Source of the DNA: Fodinibacter sp963811825
Lineage (GTDB): Bacteria > Actinomycetota > Actinomycetes > Actinomycetales > Dermatophilaceae
Direction of reading: 5' to 3'
Assembly (NCBI GenBank): GCA_963811825.1
Contig: CAWESS010000036.1
Coordinates: 372,001 to 436,000 of the forward strand
Length of the DNA stretch: 64,000 bases
Below are positions 50,557 to 61,851 of the stretch, piece after piece. The notes beneath the pieces were generated by a model. That model had not been told where the DNA came from, did no database searches, and saw only the letters and a list, made by a program, of their open reading frames with translations. How positions within the stretch are numbered: the stretch's first letter is position 1; each line of letters begins with the position of its first letter. The translations under genes were made by a program, and so were the position numbers.

Positions 50557-52680
50557 CTATTCGCTGGCAGAAAATTCTTGGAGAAGCTCGAGGACAGCCG
50601 CCCCGTAGCGCTCGAGCTTCGCCGGCCCCACGCCGGTGATCCGCGCGAGCCCGGCGACATCATTCGGCACCTTCTCGGCGATGGCGGTCAGGGTGGCGTC
50701 GGTGAACACGACGAAGGCCGGCACGTCGGCGCCTCGTGCCGTCTCCAGGCGCCACTCGCGCAACGCCTCGAACAGCCGCTCGTCCATCGTCGGGGGGCAG
50801 GTGGAGCAGCGCCCGATCGTCCGCTCCCTCGCGGTCCCGAGGTCGACGCCACAGGTGCGGCAGGTGGACCGAACGGGAGTCTTCGCCCTCCCCGGGCTCG
50901 AGCCGGGTGCCTTGCGGCGACGGGCCTGGGACCGGGCCGCCTCCCCGAGCACGCTTGCCGTGTCGTCGAGGAAGCGGGACGGGCGCCTCGTCGACTTCGC
51001 ACCGGGGGTGCGGGCTCCCGCATACGAGAGCACGAGCCGGTCGCGGGCCCGGGTCACCCCCACGTAGAGCAGGCGGCGCTCCTCCTCGACCGCCTCGGGG
51101 GTGTCGGCCATCGTGATCGGCAGCAGCCCGTCGGAGCAGCCCACGAGGAAGACGGTGTCCCACTCCAGGCCCTTGGCCGCGTGGAAGGACGCCAGCGTCA
51201 CCCCCTGGACGGTGGGGGCATGGCTGGCAGCGGCCCGCTCCTCGAGCTCACGCACGAGGGCCGGCATCCGAGCCTCGGGGTCGAGGGCGTGGAGGTCGTC
51301 GGCGAGCGCGGCCAGCGCGGCCAGCGACTCCCAGCGCTCGCGCGCCGCGCCCCCGCTCGTCGGTGCCTGCCGGGACCACCCGGCACCGAGCAACACGTCG
51401 CGCGCGAGGTCGGGAAGGGGCACGGAGCCGTCATCGGACCGGGCGGCCCCCCGCATGAGCACGATCGCGTCGCGCACCTCCTTGCGCGAGAAGAACCGTT
51501 CGCCGCCTCGCACGAGGTAGGGGATGCCGCGCTCCGCGAGCGCGGACTCGAAGGACTCGCTCTGGCCGTTGGTGCGGAAGAGGACCGCGACCTGCGAGGG
51601 TGCGTGACCGGCGGAGAGCAGTGTGGCGATCCGCGTCGCGACGGTCGCCGCCTCATCGGGGTCGTTGTCGGCCACGACGAGCTCGGGGACCGGCCCGTCG
51701 GCGCGCTGCGCCTTCAGCTCGACCGAACCCGAGCGCCGCTGGCCGCCGGGGCCACGCAGGACCAGGTTGGCCAGGCCCACGACCTGCGGGCTCGAGCGGT
51801 AGTTGCGCACGAGCTCGACGGTGCGGGCATCCGGATGCCGGGTGCGGAACGAGAGCAGGTGCTCGGGCGAGGCCCCGGTGAAGGAGTAGATCGTCTGTGC
51901 CGGGTCGCCCACGACACAGAGGTCGCGCCGCTCCCCCAGCCACAGGTCGAGCAGGGTCTGCTGGAGCCGGTTGACGTCCTGGTACTCGTCGACGACGAAG
52001 TGCCGGTACTGGCTGCGCACGGCCCGGGCGACCTCGTCGTGCTCGCGCAGGATGCCGACCATGAGGAGCAGGACGTCCTCGAAGTCGATGACCCCCCGCT
52101 CGGTCTTGACCTCCTCGTAGGCGGCGATCAGCCGCGCCATCGCCGTGGCGTCCAGCCCTGCCGGGGGCTCGCGCCGCTGTGAGCCGGCCGCGGCGGCATA
52201 CGACTCAGGGGTCAGCAGCGACACCTTCGACCACTCGATCTCCGACGAGAGGTCACGAACGGCCGGCCCGTCGAGGCGCAGCCGCAGCCTGGCCCCGGCC
52301 TCGGCGACAGCGCTGGCCTTGTGCGGCATGACCTCCGGCGACGCGCCACCGATGGCCTGCGGCCAGAAGTAGTGCAGCTGGCGCAGGGAGGCCGCGTGGA
52401 ACGTGCGGGCCTGCACCCCGCCCACCCCGAGGTCGCGCAGCCGGGTGCGCATCTCGCCCGCGGCCCTGGCCGTGAAGGTCACGGCGAGCACCCGCTGCGG
52501 CTGGTAGACCCCGGAGAGCACCCCGTACGCGATGCGGTGGGTGATGGCGCGGGTCTTGCCGGTGCCCGCCCCGGCGAGCACGCACATCGGCCCGCTGGGG
52601 TGCGCCGCGACCTCGCGCTGCTCGGGGTCGAGGGCGTCGAGGACCGCGTCGGCGCCGGGGTGCACGGGCAGGCTGGTCAT
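50557..52680 (-). CDS. uvrD2: ATP-dependent DNA helicase UvrD2
   Basis: The 707-aa superfamily-1 helicase has Walker A VLAGAGTGKTRAITHRI, motif II FVVDEYQDVNRLQQTL, motif III GDPAQTIYSFTGA, motif IV LVRNYRSS, motif V TLASFHAAKGLEWDTVFLVG and motif VI LLYVGVTRARDRL. It then carries a tetracysteine zinc motif (TCRTCGVDLG and RCSTCPP) and a C-terminal HRDC domain (about residues 635-705), the layout of mycobacterial UvrD2. ATG 52680 sits seven bases after TAGGAT (52693-52688). Confidence 0.96.
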   Translation of the reverse strand: MTSLPVHPGADAVLDALDPEQREVAAHPSGPMCVLAGAGTGKTRAITHRIAYGVLSGVYQPQRVLAVTFTARAAGEMRTRLRDLGVGGVQARTFHAASLRQLHYFWPQAIGGASPEVMPHKASAVAEAGARLRLRLDGPAVRDLSSEIEWSKVSLLTPESYAAAAGSQRREPPAGLDATAMARLIAAYEEVKTERGVIDFEDVLLLMVGILREHDEVARAVRSQYRHFVVDEYQDVNRLQQTLLDLWLGERRDLCVVGDPAQTIYSFTGASPEHLLSFRTRHPDARTVELVRNYRSSPQVVGLANLVLRGPGGQRRSGSVELKAQRADGPVPELVVADNDPDEAATVATRIATLLSAGHAPSQVAVLFRTNGQSESFESALAERGIPYLVRGGERFFSRKEVRDAIVLMRGAARSDDGSVPLPDLARDVLLGAGWSRQAPTSGGAARERWESLAALAALADDLHALDPEARMPALVRELEERAAASHAPTVQGVTLASFHAAKGLEWDTVFLVGCSDGLLPITMADTPEAVEEERRLLYVGVTRARDRLVLSYAGARTPGAKSTRRPSRFLDDTASVLGEAARSQARRRKAPGSSPGRAKTPVRSTCRTCGVDLGTARERTIGRCSTCPPTMDERLFEALREWRLETARGADVPAFVVFTDATLTAIAEKVPNDVAGLARITGVGPAKLERYGAAVLELLQEFSASE

Positions 52681-52817
52681 CGGCTCGATCCTAGGCGCGT
52701 GCACCGACGCCCGGCCGAGGGTGCCCGGTCGCCTGTGGACGGCGCCGGGAAGGTTCGCCGGTCCTGCTGCGTTCACCACCACCGAGCCCGCACGCAGGAA
52801 CACGCCAGAGGACCACG

Positions 52818-53087
52818 ATGACCGACACCACCGTCAGCCACCTCCCCGCCCCGGGGACCGTCACGATGTTCACGACGACCTGGTGCGGCTACTGCCGCCG
52901 CCTGAAGTCGCAGATGCAGCGCGACGGCATCACGTTCAGCGAGGTCGACATCGAGCGTGAACCCGGGACCGCCGAGTTCGTGATGTCCGTCAACGGTGGC
53001 AACCAGACGGTTCCCACCCTGCTCTTCCACGACGGCAGCGCCGCGACGAACCCGACCCTCGCTCAGGTGCGCGCCCGCCTGGCCTGA
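52818..53087 (+). CDS. mrx1: Mycoredoxin Mrx1 (glutaredoxin family)
   Basis: Mrx1 reduces protein-mycothiol mixed disulfides using mycothiol. The 89-aa thioredoxin-fold protein has TMFTTTWCGYCRRLKSQM with the CGYC active site, and the cis-Pro segment GGNQTVPTLLFHDGS. The CGYC motif and location beside uvrD2 match M. tuberculosis Rv3198A. AGAGGA precedes the ATG. Divergent from uvrD2 with a 137-bp gap. Confidence 0.94.
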   Translation: MTDTTVSHLPAPGTVTMFTTTWCGYCRRLKSQMQRDGITFSEVDIEREPGTAEFVMSVNGGNQTVPTLLFHDGSAATNPTLAQVRARLA

Positions 53088-53119
53088 GCGCACGGCATCC
53101 GGAGCTCGGCAGGACGCGG

Positions 53120-54052
53120 TCAGCGGAGGGGGATCTCCGGTGAGTCCAGCGGCCCGCCGAACCAGTGCTCGATGATCCGCCGCGAGATCGACAGCTGACC
53201 CGAGATGACGACCGACCCGTCCGCGAGCGCTGCGACGAGCTCGTCACGGCTGAACCACCGAGCGGCCTCGATCTCCTCGGCCTGCAGGTGCAGGTCGGTG
53301 CCGAGGGCGCGCGAGGTGAACCCGAGCATCAGCGATGACGGGAAGGGCCACGGCTGGTCCCCGAGGTACGTCACGTCGGTGACGGCCACGCCGACCTCCT
53401 CGCGCACCTCCCGGGCGACGGCCGCGGCCAGGCTCTCGCCCGGCTCGACGAAGCCGGCGAGCACCGACATCCCGTTGCCCCGAAACCCCTTGCCGCGGGC
53501 GAGCAGGAGCCGGTCGTCGGCATCGACGACGGCCATGATGACCGCCATGTCCGTGCGCGGGTAGTGCTCGCTGCCATCGGCAGGGCACCGGCGGATCCAG
53601 CCCGAGAGGGTGGGCTCGGTCGGGGCGCCGCACCTCGGGCAGTGGCCGTGGGTGCGGTGCCAGTTCGCGAGCGCGAGGGTCGTCACGAGCGCATGCGCCC
53701 CCAGGTCGTCGAGCACGGCGCCGACCTGCCGCAGCGTGCGCCACGACTCGTCGTCCGCCACGGATGCCGTGAGGTCGTCGGCGACGACCCCGACGTACGA
53801 GTGTCCCCCGGCATCCCCGAGGTAGAACGCGAGACGGGTGAGGTCTGCGTCGACCGGAGCGGTGAGCACGAGGGTCGTCGAGTCGCGGACCTGCTCGACG
53901 GCGGCACGATCGCCGACGAGCCGGACGACGCGGGTCGCCTCGTCACCGAGCAGCCGGGGCAGCAGCTCGGGGTCGCCGCGCCGCTCGCCGCGACGGTCGA
54001 GGACGGACCGGCTCAGGGCGAGGTCGGGCAGGATTGCGTCGGCTCGGGGCAC
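53120..54052 (-). CDS. nudC: NAD(+) diphosphatase / NAD-cap RNA hydrolase NudC
   Basis: NudC cleaves NAD(H) pyrophosphate and can remove NAD caps from RNA. The 310-aa protein has a zinc-ribbon remnant (HCPRCGAPTEP and RRCPADGSEHYPR, with only three Cys), the Nudix box with the Glu set in FVEPGESLAAAVAREVREEV, and the family tag QPWPFPSSLMLGF. GTG 54052 was chosen because homology starts near it and TAGGCT lies seven bases upstream. Confidence 0.93.
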   Translation of the reverse strand: MPRADAILPDLALSRSVLDRRGERRGDPELLPRLLGDEATRVVRLVGDRAAVEQVRDSTTLVLTAPVDADLTRLAFYLGDAGGHSYVGVVADDLTASVADDESWRTLRQVGAVLDDLGAHALVTTLALANWHRTHGHCPRCGAPTEPTLSGWIRRCPADGSEHYPRTDMAVIMAVVDADDRLLLARGKGFRGNGMSVLAGFVEPGESLAAAVAREVREEVGVAVTDVTYLGDQPWPFPSSLMLGFTSRALGTDLHLQAEEIEAARWFSRDELVAALADGSVVISGQLSISRRIIEHWFGGPLDSPEIPLR

Positions 54053-54059
54053 GCTTCCC

Positions 54060-54087
54060 AGCCTATGGGGGGCGGACGGCATACCGT
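54060..54087. promoter_or_regulatory. Divergent leaderless promoters for nudC and the phosphotransferase
   Basis: The 41-bp space between the two starts holds TAGGCT on the minus strand (54065-54060), seven bases from nudC GTG, and TACCGT on the plus strand (54082-54087), six bases from GTG 54094. Confidence 0.55.
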
Positions 54088-54093
54088 GGGCCC

Positions 54094-55422
54094 GTGGACC
54101 GCAGCCCCGCCTTTCTCGCCGCCCTCGCCAGCTCCGCGGTCTCCGGGCTCGACCCGGTGAGCGTCGAGGCCTTGTCGAGCACCCCGGACCAGTCCTTCGA
54201 CGTCGCCTTCATCCAGGACACCGAGCACCGCCGGTGGGTGGTGCGCGCGCCACGAACCGACGTCGCCGGCGCCGAGATGGATCGCACGGTCGCGCTGCTG
54301 GCGCTGCTCGGTCGACGCCTGCCCTTCGCGGTGCCGGCACCCAAGGGGTTCGTCGCGCTCGCCGAGGGTGGACGCGCCGCCGTCTACCCGTACCTGCCCG
54401 GCCACAACCTCGACTTCGCCGAGCTGCCGGCCGGGCCCGGGCTCGCGGCCGAGCTCGGCCGCGCCATCGCGGCCCTGCACAACACCGACCCCGCGGTGTA
54501 CGAGGAAGCCGGCCTGCCCTCGTACGACGCGGACGCCTATCGCAGCCGCCGGCTCGCCGAGCTCGACCGCGCCGCGGAGAGCGGCCGGGTGCCGACCTCC
54601 CTGCTCAGCCGCTGGGAGAAGGCCCTCGAGGACGTCACCCTCTGGCGGTTCGCCCCGACCGCGACGCACGGCGACCTCACCGGTGACCAGGTGCTCGCCG
54701 TGTTCACCGACGACTCCGATGCCTCCACGGGGACCGTTCGCGCGATGACGGGCTGGGAGGACGCCAAGGTCGCGGACCCCGCCGACGACTTCGCGCCCCT
54801 CGTCGCCGATGCGAGTCCCGAGGCGGTCGAGACCGTGCTCGAGGCCTACGCGCACGCCCGCGTGGAGCGCCCGGACAGCAACCTGCTCGTGCGCGCCCGC
54901 CTCGTCGCCGAGCTCGGGCTGCTCGGTGCGCTCATGTCGGCCCTGGGCCGTCAGGACGTCGGCGCGGTCGAGGTGCTGACCACCCAGCTGCGCCGGCTCG
55001 ACGACGCGGTGCACGCGAGCGAGGAGCCCGACGACTACCGCCGCACGTCCTTGGCGCCGGTGGGCATCCGGGTGCGCTCGACCCCACCGCCGGCACTGGT
55101 CGTCGACGAGGACGACGAGGACCTGCCCGAGGTCGTCGAGCCCAGCGAGGACCTGCCCGAGGACGTCGAACCCACGGCGGACGACGCCACCGGTGAGCCG
55201 GAGTCCGTGGGCGACGACACGATCGCCGTGCCGGTCGTGCCGACCGAGGACGTGGAGGGCGTGGACGTGGAGGCCGCGGACGACGAGGAGGACTCGGACG
55301 ACGAGGAGGACTCGGAATCCGCGCCTGCGTCGGACCCGGACCACGAGGTCCCGGCGTGGCTCGAGCTCGAGCACGCCGAGGACGAGCTCACCCCGGACGA
55401 GCGGCGCGAAGCACAGCCGTGA
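54094..55422 (+). CDS. Phosphotransferase (aminoglycoside-phosphotransferase-like fold) with acidic tail
   Basis: The 442-aa protein has a kinase-like core (residues 1-300) with AVYPYLPGHNLDFAEL, the catalytic-loop motif TATHGDLTGDQVLAVF and the DFG-like region MTGWEDAKVADPADDFAPL. This is the APH/choline-kinase family. The last 120 residues are almost entirely acidic (DEDDEDLPEVVEPSEDL, then ADDEEDSDDEEDSES). Substrate unknown; intrinsic macrolide or aminoglycoside modification is possible but not supported. The 3' end overlaps adnB by 35 bp on the opposite strand. Confidence 0.8.
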   Translation: MDRSPAFLAALASSAVSGLDPVSVEALSSTPDQSFDVAFIQDTEHRRWVVRAPRTDVAGAEMDRTVALLALLGRRLPFAVPAPKGFVALAEGGRAAVYPYLPGHNLDFAELPAGPGLAAELGRAIAALHNTDPAVYEEAGLPSYDADAYRSRRLAELDRAAESGRVPTSLLSRWEKALEDVTLWRFAPTATHGDLTGDQVLAVFTDDSDASTGTVRAMTGWEDAKVADPADDFAPLVADASPEAVETVLEAYAHARVERPDSNLLVRARLVAELGLLGALMSALGRQDVGAVEVLTTQLRRLDDAVHASEEPDDYRRTSLAPVGIRVRSTPPPALVVDEDDEDLPEVVEPSEDLPEDVEPTADDATGEPESVGDDTIAVPVVPTEDVEGVDVEAADDEEDSDDEEDSESAPASDPDHEVPAWLELEHAEDELTPDERREAQP

Positions 55423-58400
55423 TCTCCTCCGCACCCGGCAGCTGAGGCCACAGGGTCTCCCCCGTCGCGGCGTGGAAGAACGCACCGCGCACCCGCTCCA
55501 CCGGCACCCCGCGCACCCGAGCCCACGCGATCCGGTAGGCCGCGAGCTGCAGCGCCCGAGCTTCCGCCCGCCGCCCGCTCGACGGGGCTCCGGTCTTCCA
55601 GTCGACGACGACCCACGACGGCGCCCCGTCGGCACCGACCTCCTCGAAGACCGCGTCGATCCGCCCGCGAACCGCGATGCCGTCGAGCACCGTCTCGACA
55701 CTCGTCTCCACCTCCACAGGGGTGCGGTCAGCCCACTCACTCGCGGTGAAGCCGGCCCGCAGGGACTCGAGGTCGGCGTCGCGGTCCCCGTCGTCGGCCG
55801 ATCCCGGAAGCTCGTCGACGTCGACGAAGGCCGCCCGGGCGTAGTGCTCCTCGACCCAGGCGTGGAAGGCGGTGCCTCGTCGGGCCGACAGCGCGGGCGG
55901 CGTCGGCATGGGCCGTCGCAGGTCGAGGGTGAAGCGGTCAGCGTCCTCGGCGAGCGCGACGAGCGCTGATGTCGAGAGGTGGGCGGGAAGCACGACGTCC
56001 ACGTCGGCACCATGGCGACGTCGGGCCCGCTCGGCGAGCAACACGCGGATCTCGCTGTCCCAGAGCCCCGTCGGCCCGCCCGCAGCGGCAGCCGCGACCG
56101 CCCGCGACGGCGCCGAGACGGCATCCGAGATCGCCTGGGCCGGGGCGAGCAGGGCCTGACGACGCTCGACGTGGTCCAGCGTCGGCCACACCACGCTCAC
56201 CTCGTCGGCCGTGCGCGGGTTCTGCGGCTTCGGGTCGTCGACCGGGGGCAGGTCGACCCACGGGCCGCGCGCCGCGACCAGCCCGCTGGCCTGCACCTCC
56301 TCGAGGAAACGGGAGGTGATGCGCGGGGTGGACGCGGTGCCCCAGACGTGGCTGGTGAGCAACAGGTCGGTGCGGGCGCGCGTCAGGGCCACGTACGCCA
56401 GGCGCCGCTCCTCGAGGATGCCGTGGTCGGCCACCGCGCGCCGGAACCGCTCGTGCTCGCCCGCCACGTCGTCCCACCCGAGGTGCCCGGACCAGGCGAA
56501 ACGGGGCAGCCCGTCGGCATCCCCACGCAGGTCGTAGGGCAGCGTGGCGAGGCCGGCGAGCCAGCCCTTGTCGCTGGGCTCGGAGTGGGCCCACGCACCG
56601 CTCGTCGAGCTTGGAGCGATTCCCGGAGTGCGCCGGGAACGACCCCTCGACGAGGCCGGGCACGGCGACGACGTCCCACTCCAGGCCCTTGGCGGCGTGC
56701 ACGGTCATGACCTGCACGGCATCCGGGCGGGCCTCGATCCAGCCCAGGTCGAGCCCACGCTCCTCGTCGACGGCGGCGTCGAGCCAGGCGAGGAAGCCGC
56801 CCAGGGTGGCCCGGTCCGCGCTGGCGGCAAAGGTGGCGGCCACGTCGGCGAAGGCGTCGAGGTGCGCCCGGGCCGCGCCGGGACTCCATCCCGGGCGTGA
56901 GAGCACCTCGATGTCGAGCCCGAGGGCGACCTCGGCCTCGGCGGCCAGCTCGGCCAGGCCGAGCCCGGTCAGCGACCGGAGTCGCCGCACGGCTCCCGCC
57001 AGCCCGTCGAGCCTGCGGATCGCGACCGGCGAGACCGACTGGCCCTCCACCCCCACCCAGGCAGCACTCGGCAGGTCGTCGAGGGCCTCGATGATGCTGG
57101 CCTGCTCGCTGGCGTCGCGGGCGAGGTCTGAGCGCCGACGGTCACGACCGGTGCGCTGCCGCTCGCGCGCCCAGGCGCCCAGCCCGTCGAGGTCGGCCGC
57201 ACCGAGGCGGCAGGACGGCCCCGTGAGCAGCCGCATCAGGCGATCGCCACGAGAGGGGTCCTGGACGACCCACAACAACGCCACGAGATCGGCGACCTCG
57301 GGGGTGTGCAGCAGCCCGCCGAGGCCGACGACCTCGTACGGGACGCCACGCTTCTCCAGCGCCTCGATGACCGGGTCGAACTGGGAACGCTTGCGGCACA
57401 GCACCGCAGCCGTGGAGCGCCCTGGTCTGCGAAGCCGCGCACCCACCCAGTCGGCGACGTGCCCGGCCTCGTCCTCGATCGTGTCGAGCCGGGCGGTGGC
57501 GACGTGACCGCGCCCGGCACCCGGGCGAGCGGCCAGCGGCTCGACCGGCACCTTCGTGGCCCGGGTCAGGGGTGCCGCCACGAGGTTCGCGACATCGAGG
57601 ACGGCGCGGTCGTTGCGCCAGCTCGTCGACAGCGGTCGCACCGGGGTGGGCCCGTGGCCGTCGACGAAGTCCTCACGGAAGCGGTGCAGCGTCGTCGAAC
57701 TGGCCCCACGCCACCCGTAGATCGACTGGTGCGGGTCGCCGACCGCGGTGACCGGGACGGCATCCCCCGCTGCCACGAACAGGGCGCCCAACAGCTGCAG
57801 CTGGGCCTCGGAGGTGTCCTGGAACTCGTCGAGGAGCACCGCCCGGAACCGCGACCGCTCGGCCTGCCCCACCTGGGGCACGGTCATGGCGATCCGCGCT
57901 GCCAGCTGCACCTGGTCGGCGAAGTCCATGGCGTCGCGCGAGCGCTTGATCGCGTGGTAGCTCTCCACGAGCGGCAGGATGGCGCGCCGCTCACGCAGCA
58001 CGGTGATGGCGTCGCGGACCTCCTTGGGCACCGAGCGCTTGGACGTGACCCCCTTGGGCACCACCTCGAGGGCCGCGACCACGGCGTCGAGGTGCTCGGC
58101 CACCTGCTGCACCCCCACGAGGTGCTCGGCCATCTCACCGGCGAGGTCGACGACGGCGGTGGTCACCGTCGACTCGGCCTTCTCGACGCCGTCCATCGGG
58201 CCGTCGAACGCCACGACCGCCTCGTGCGCGACCTGCCACGCCGCGGCCTCGCTGAGCAGCCGGCTCTCGGCCTCGACCCCGAGGCGTACCCCGTGCTCCC
58301 GCACGATCCGGCCTGCGTACGCGTGGTAGGTCGACACGGTGGGCACGTCGTCGAGCACGGCTGCGCCGTCCTCGTCCTTCGGGGCCCAGATGCCCGCCTC

Positions 58401-58727
58401 GCGCAACGTCGCGAGCCGGGCGGACAGGCGCTCGGACAGCTCGCCCGCGGCCTTTCGGGTGAAGGTGAGCCCGAGCACCTCGTCGGGGCGCACGAGGTCG
58501 TTGGCGACGAGCCAGACCACCCGGGCGGCCATCGTCTCGGTCTTCCCGGACCCCGCCCCGGCGACGACGAGCAACGGTCGCAGCGGCGCCTCGATGACCG
58601 CGACCTGCTCAGCCGTGGGCGCGTGCAGCCCGAGGGCGCGGGCGAGCTCGACGGCACCCCAGCGCCGGGCGGGCTCGGCCACCACGCCGGATGCCGTGGC
58701 GTGCGTTCCCGGATCGTCGCGCCTCAC
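55388..58727 (-). CDS. adnB: AdnB helicase-nuclease subunit (one frameshift)
   Basis: AdnAB is the actinobacterial double-strand-break resection motor-nuclease. From GTG 58727 this subunit has Walker A VVAGAGSGKTETMAARVVWL, motif II VLLDEFQDTSEAQLQLL, motif III AVGDPHQSIYGWRGAS, LSTSWRND, and motif V VMTVHAAKGLEWDVVAVPGL. A one-base insertion near 56597 breaks the frame after KLDERC. It resumes with HGILEERRLAYVALTRARTD (motif VI) and the RecB-type nuclease motif VRGRIDAVFEE, then WVVVDWKTGA. Repaired length about 1112 aa matches AdnB. GTGA overlap with adnA. Confidence 0.93.
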
Positions 58728-61700
58728 AGCCGCCTCCCCTGCGCGAACGCCGGGCAGGAGTCCTTGACCTGGCACGTGCCGCAGTGGGGGCCGGGGGTCG
58801 CCGCGAACACCGAACCGGACATCTCGGCGGCGACCTCGGTGACGAGCTCACTCGCCCACGTGGGGTCCTCGTCGTCCGCGAGGGGCTCCTGTGCCTGCAG
58901 GGTCGTCGTCAGGTTGGCCGCCTTGCCGAGCTGGAGCAGTGCCGCGCCGCCCGACTCGGTGCCCAGCTCGGGCAGGCCGCCCCCCTCGACGGCGACCTGG
59001 TAGGCACCGAGCTGTCCGTGACGCCGCACCTCGTCCTGGGACGGCTTGGTGCCGCCGGTCTTCAGGTCGACGATGCGCACCTGGCCGGTCGGCGAGACCT
59101 CGACCCGGTCGACCCGACCGCTGATGACAGCGCGTCCGAGTGCCACCGAGATCCGCGCCTCGGAGTCGGCTCGACGCCACCCGGTGGCGTCGAGCTCGCC
59201 CACGTACCGGGCCAGGCGGTCGGTCATGGCCGTGGCCTGCGCGAGCCCGCGACGGCTGAGCCACCCGGGCGCGAGTCCGAGCCGGCCCCAGCGCTTCTCG
59301 AGCTCAGCGGCATACGTCGCCGCGGTGGTGTCACCGAGCTCGTGGGCCACGTCGTGCACGAGGGTGCCGACGTCCTGGGCCCCGATCGAGGGCCCGTCGC
59401 CTCCGGAGGCGCGCAGCACCCACTGCAGGCGGCACCGGCCGAACGCGTCGATCGTCGACGGGGAGACGGCCACCGGCGACGAGGGCCCCCGCCGGGGCCG
59501 GTCGTCCGTGACGTCACGCAGCGACCACCACTGGGCGGGGTCGGCCCCCGGCACACCCTCGGCAGCCAGCGTCGCCAGTGCCGTGACGGCGGCTCCTCGG
59601 CGCTGCGGATCGTCCCCGGCGACCTCGCGCCGGAGCTCACCGACCATCCCCGGGAGCGTCAGCGGGCGCGGCACGTCGGTGAAGGAACGGGCGACGGGCA
59701 ACGGGTCGATGACGTCGAGGTAGGCCGACGGCTGCTCGTCCTCGCCGCGCACCGCCGTCACGATGAGCCTCGTCCGGGCCCGCGTCACCGCGACGTGGAA
59801 GAGCCTGGTCTCGTCGTGACGAACCTGGGCCCGCGCCGCACGGGGGTCGTCACTGCGACCGGCCACGACATCGACGAGGTCGGTCGACCCCAGGAGCGAC
59901 CCGCGCAGCCGCAGGTCGGGCCAGACACCCTCCTGCACCCCGGCGACGACGACGAGGTCCCACTCACGGCCGGCGGATGCGGCGGGCGTCACCAGCGCGA
60001 CCGACTCACCCGCCGGTGCCCGGGCCACGAGGCTGTCGCCGGCGACGTCCTGGCCGAGCACGTGGTCGAGGAAGTCTGCTGTCGACGCGCCCGGCAGTCG
60101 GTCGACGAAGCGGGCTGCGGCATCGAAGAGCCCGAGGACGGCATCGAGGTCGCGATCCGCCCGGCCGCCCGCGAGGTCCACCACCGAGGGCGGCATCGCG
60201 CCACGGCTGCGCCAGCCCGCTCGCCGACCACATCCGCCACAGCACGGCCTCCACCCCGTCGCCCTCGCGCAGCGCGTCGACGGCTGCGGCGAGCACGCGG
60301 TGCGCCCTGCGCGCGGGGGTCCCCTCGGGGCCGACGTGGTCCATCGCCCCCGGTGCGAGCACTGCCTCGGCGAGGAGCACGTCGCTCGGGCGCCCACCGC
60401 CGCTGTCGAGCTCGAGGCGCCGCAGCGAGCGGCGGAGCCGCCGCAGCATCACGGCATCCGCCCCACCGACGGGAGACGTCAGCACGTCGACGACCTCGGC
60501 CGGGTCGAGCTGCTCGGCTCCCGCGACGACGTCGAGGGCCCAGCGAAGGAGCGTGAGGAAGGGGCGCACCGCGGCCTCGTCGTGCACCGGCAGGTCGGCG
60601 GTCGCCGTGTCGACCGGCACGCCGGACCCGCGCAGCACCCGTCGCAACGTGGCGGTGCGCGAGCCACCACGCACGACGACGGCCATCCGGGACCAGGGCA
60701 TGCCGTCGATCAGATGGGCTTCCCGAAGGCGGCCCGCGACGTAGCCGGCCTCCTGGGCCGCGGTGCGCAGGAGATGTGCCTCGACCTCCCCGGGGCGGCT
60801 CGTGGGTTCGACGGCCCGATGGGTCACACCGCCGATCACCCCGACGTGCCCGACGACACGCGTGGCAGCAGCCCGCAGGGTGGCACCGGCACGGTGCGAC
60901 GTGTCGAGGGTCAACGTGGGCGCCTGCGGCCACGCCGTGAGGAACAGGCGCGGGTCGGCGCCTCGGAAGGTCTCGGTGGCGGCATCGGGGTCACCGACCA
61001 GGACGAGCTCGACGGGAGCCGCACGAACGGCGGCCATCACGAGCCGCAGGCCCGCCGGAGTGAGCTCCTGGGCGTCGTCGACGACGATGAGTCGCAACCC
61101 GTGCGGCATCCCGTCGGGGTCGTCCTCGAGGTGGTCGGCCGCGGCCCCCAGGACCCACGCCGGGTCGAACGCGCCCGCGGCGGACAGGGCCGTCACCTCG
61201 TCGTACTCGCGCAGCACGTGTGCGGCGGCCACCCACTCGGCGCGTCCGTGCTCGCGCCCCAGGGCAGCCAGCGAGTCGGGCTCGAGGCCGAGCTCGACCG
61301 CCCGCATGAGCAGGTCGCGCAGCTCGCGGCGGAAGGTGCGGGTCGGCAGGGCCAGGTGCAGGTCAGCCGGCCAGTCAGGCGCCGGTGCCTCACCAGCGGC
61401 GTGCCCGGCGAGCAGCTCACCGAGGATGACGTCCTGCTCCGGGCCGCTCAGCAGCCGCGGGGTCGGGTCGCCGGCGAGTGCCGCGGCCTGCCGCAGCACG
61501 CCGAAGCCGAAGGACTGGTGGGTGCGCGCCAAGGGGGTGGTGGTCGTGCCGCCGAGCCGCGCCGTGACGGCATCCCGAAGTCGTGATGCCGCGCGACGGG
61601 TGGGTGACAGGAGCAGGCACTGGTCGGCGGCGACGCCCTCGTCCACGGCCCGGACGATGCGCTCGACGGCGACGGTGGACTTGCCGGTGCCCGGTGCGCC

Positions 61701-61805
61701 GAGCACCCGCACGACCGGCGCGCGCTGCTCGACCGCGGCCCGCTGGGCGCTGTCGAGCGCAGGGGCGACGGCCGCGGCGAGGTCGGGGCGGCGAAGGACG
61801 AGCAC
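58724..61805 (-). CDS. adnA: AdnA helicase-nuclease subunit (one frameshift)
   Basis: The partner subunit starts at GTG 61805. It has Walker A VRVLGAPGTGKSTVAVERI, LIVVDDAQELTPAGLRLVM, VLVGDPDAATETFRGADP and WSRMAVVVRGGSRTATLRRV. The frame breaks in the GC-run near 60165-60200 (after WRDAALGGG) and resumes with ADRDLDAVLGLFDAAARFV. It continues with WDLVVVAGVQEGVWPDL, LFHVAVTRARTRLIVTAVRG and the nuclease ISGRVDRVEVS with VRIVDLKTGG. C-terminal Cys cluster PHCGTCQVKDSCPAFAQ suits a 4Fe-4S site. Confidence 0.92.
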
Positions 61806-61851
61806 CCCGGGATTCCACCACGCGCCCCCGACACCGGCGTGCCGGGCTGCG

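Noticed and set aside
55030..55616. 193-codon Ser-rich frame opposite the phosphotransferase tail
   Set aside because: It is the complement of the Asp/Glu-rich tail (GAC/GAG read backwards gives Ser/Ser); no start context or homology.
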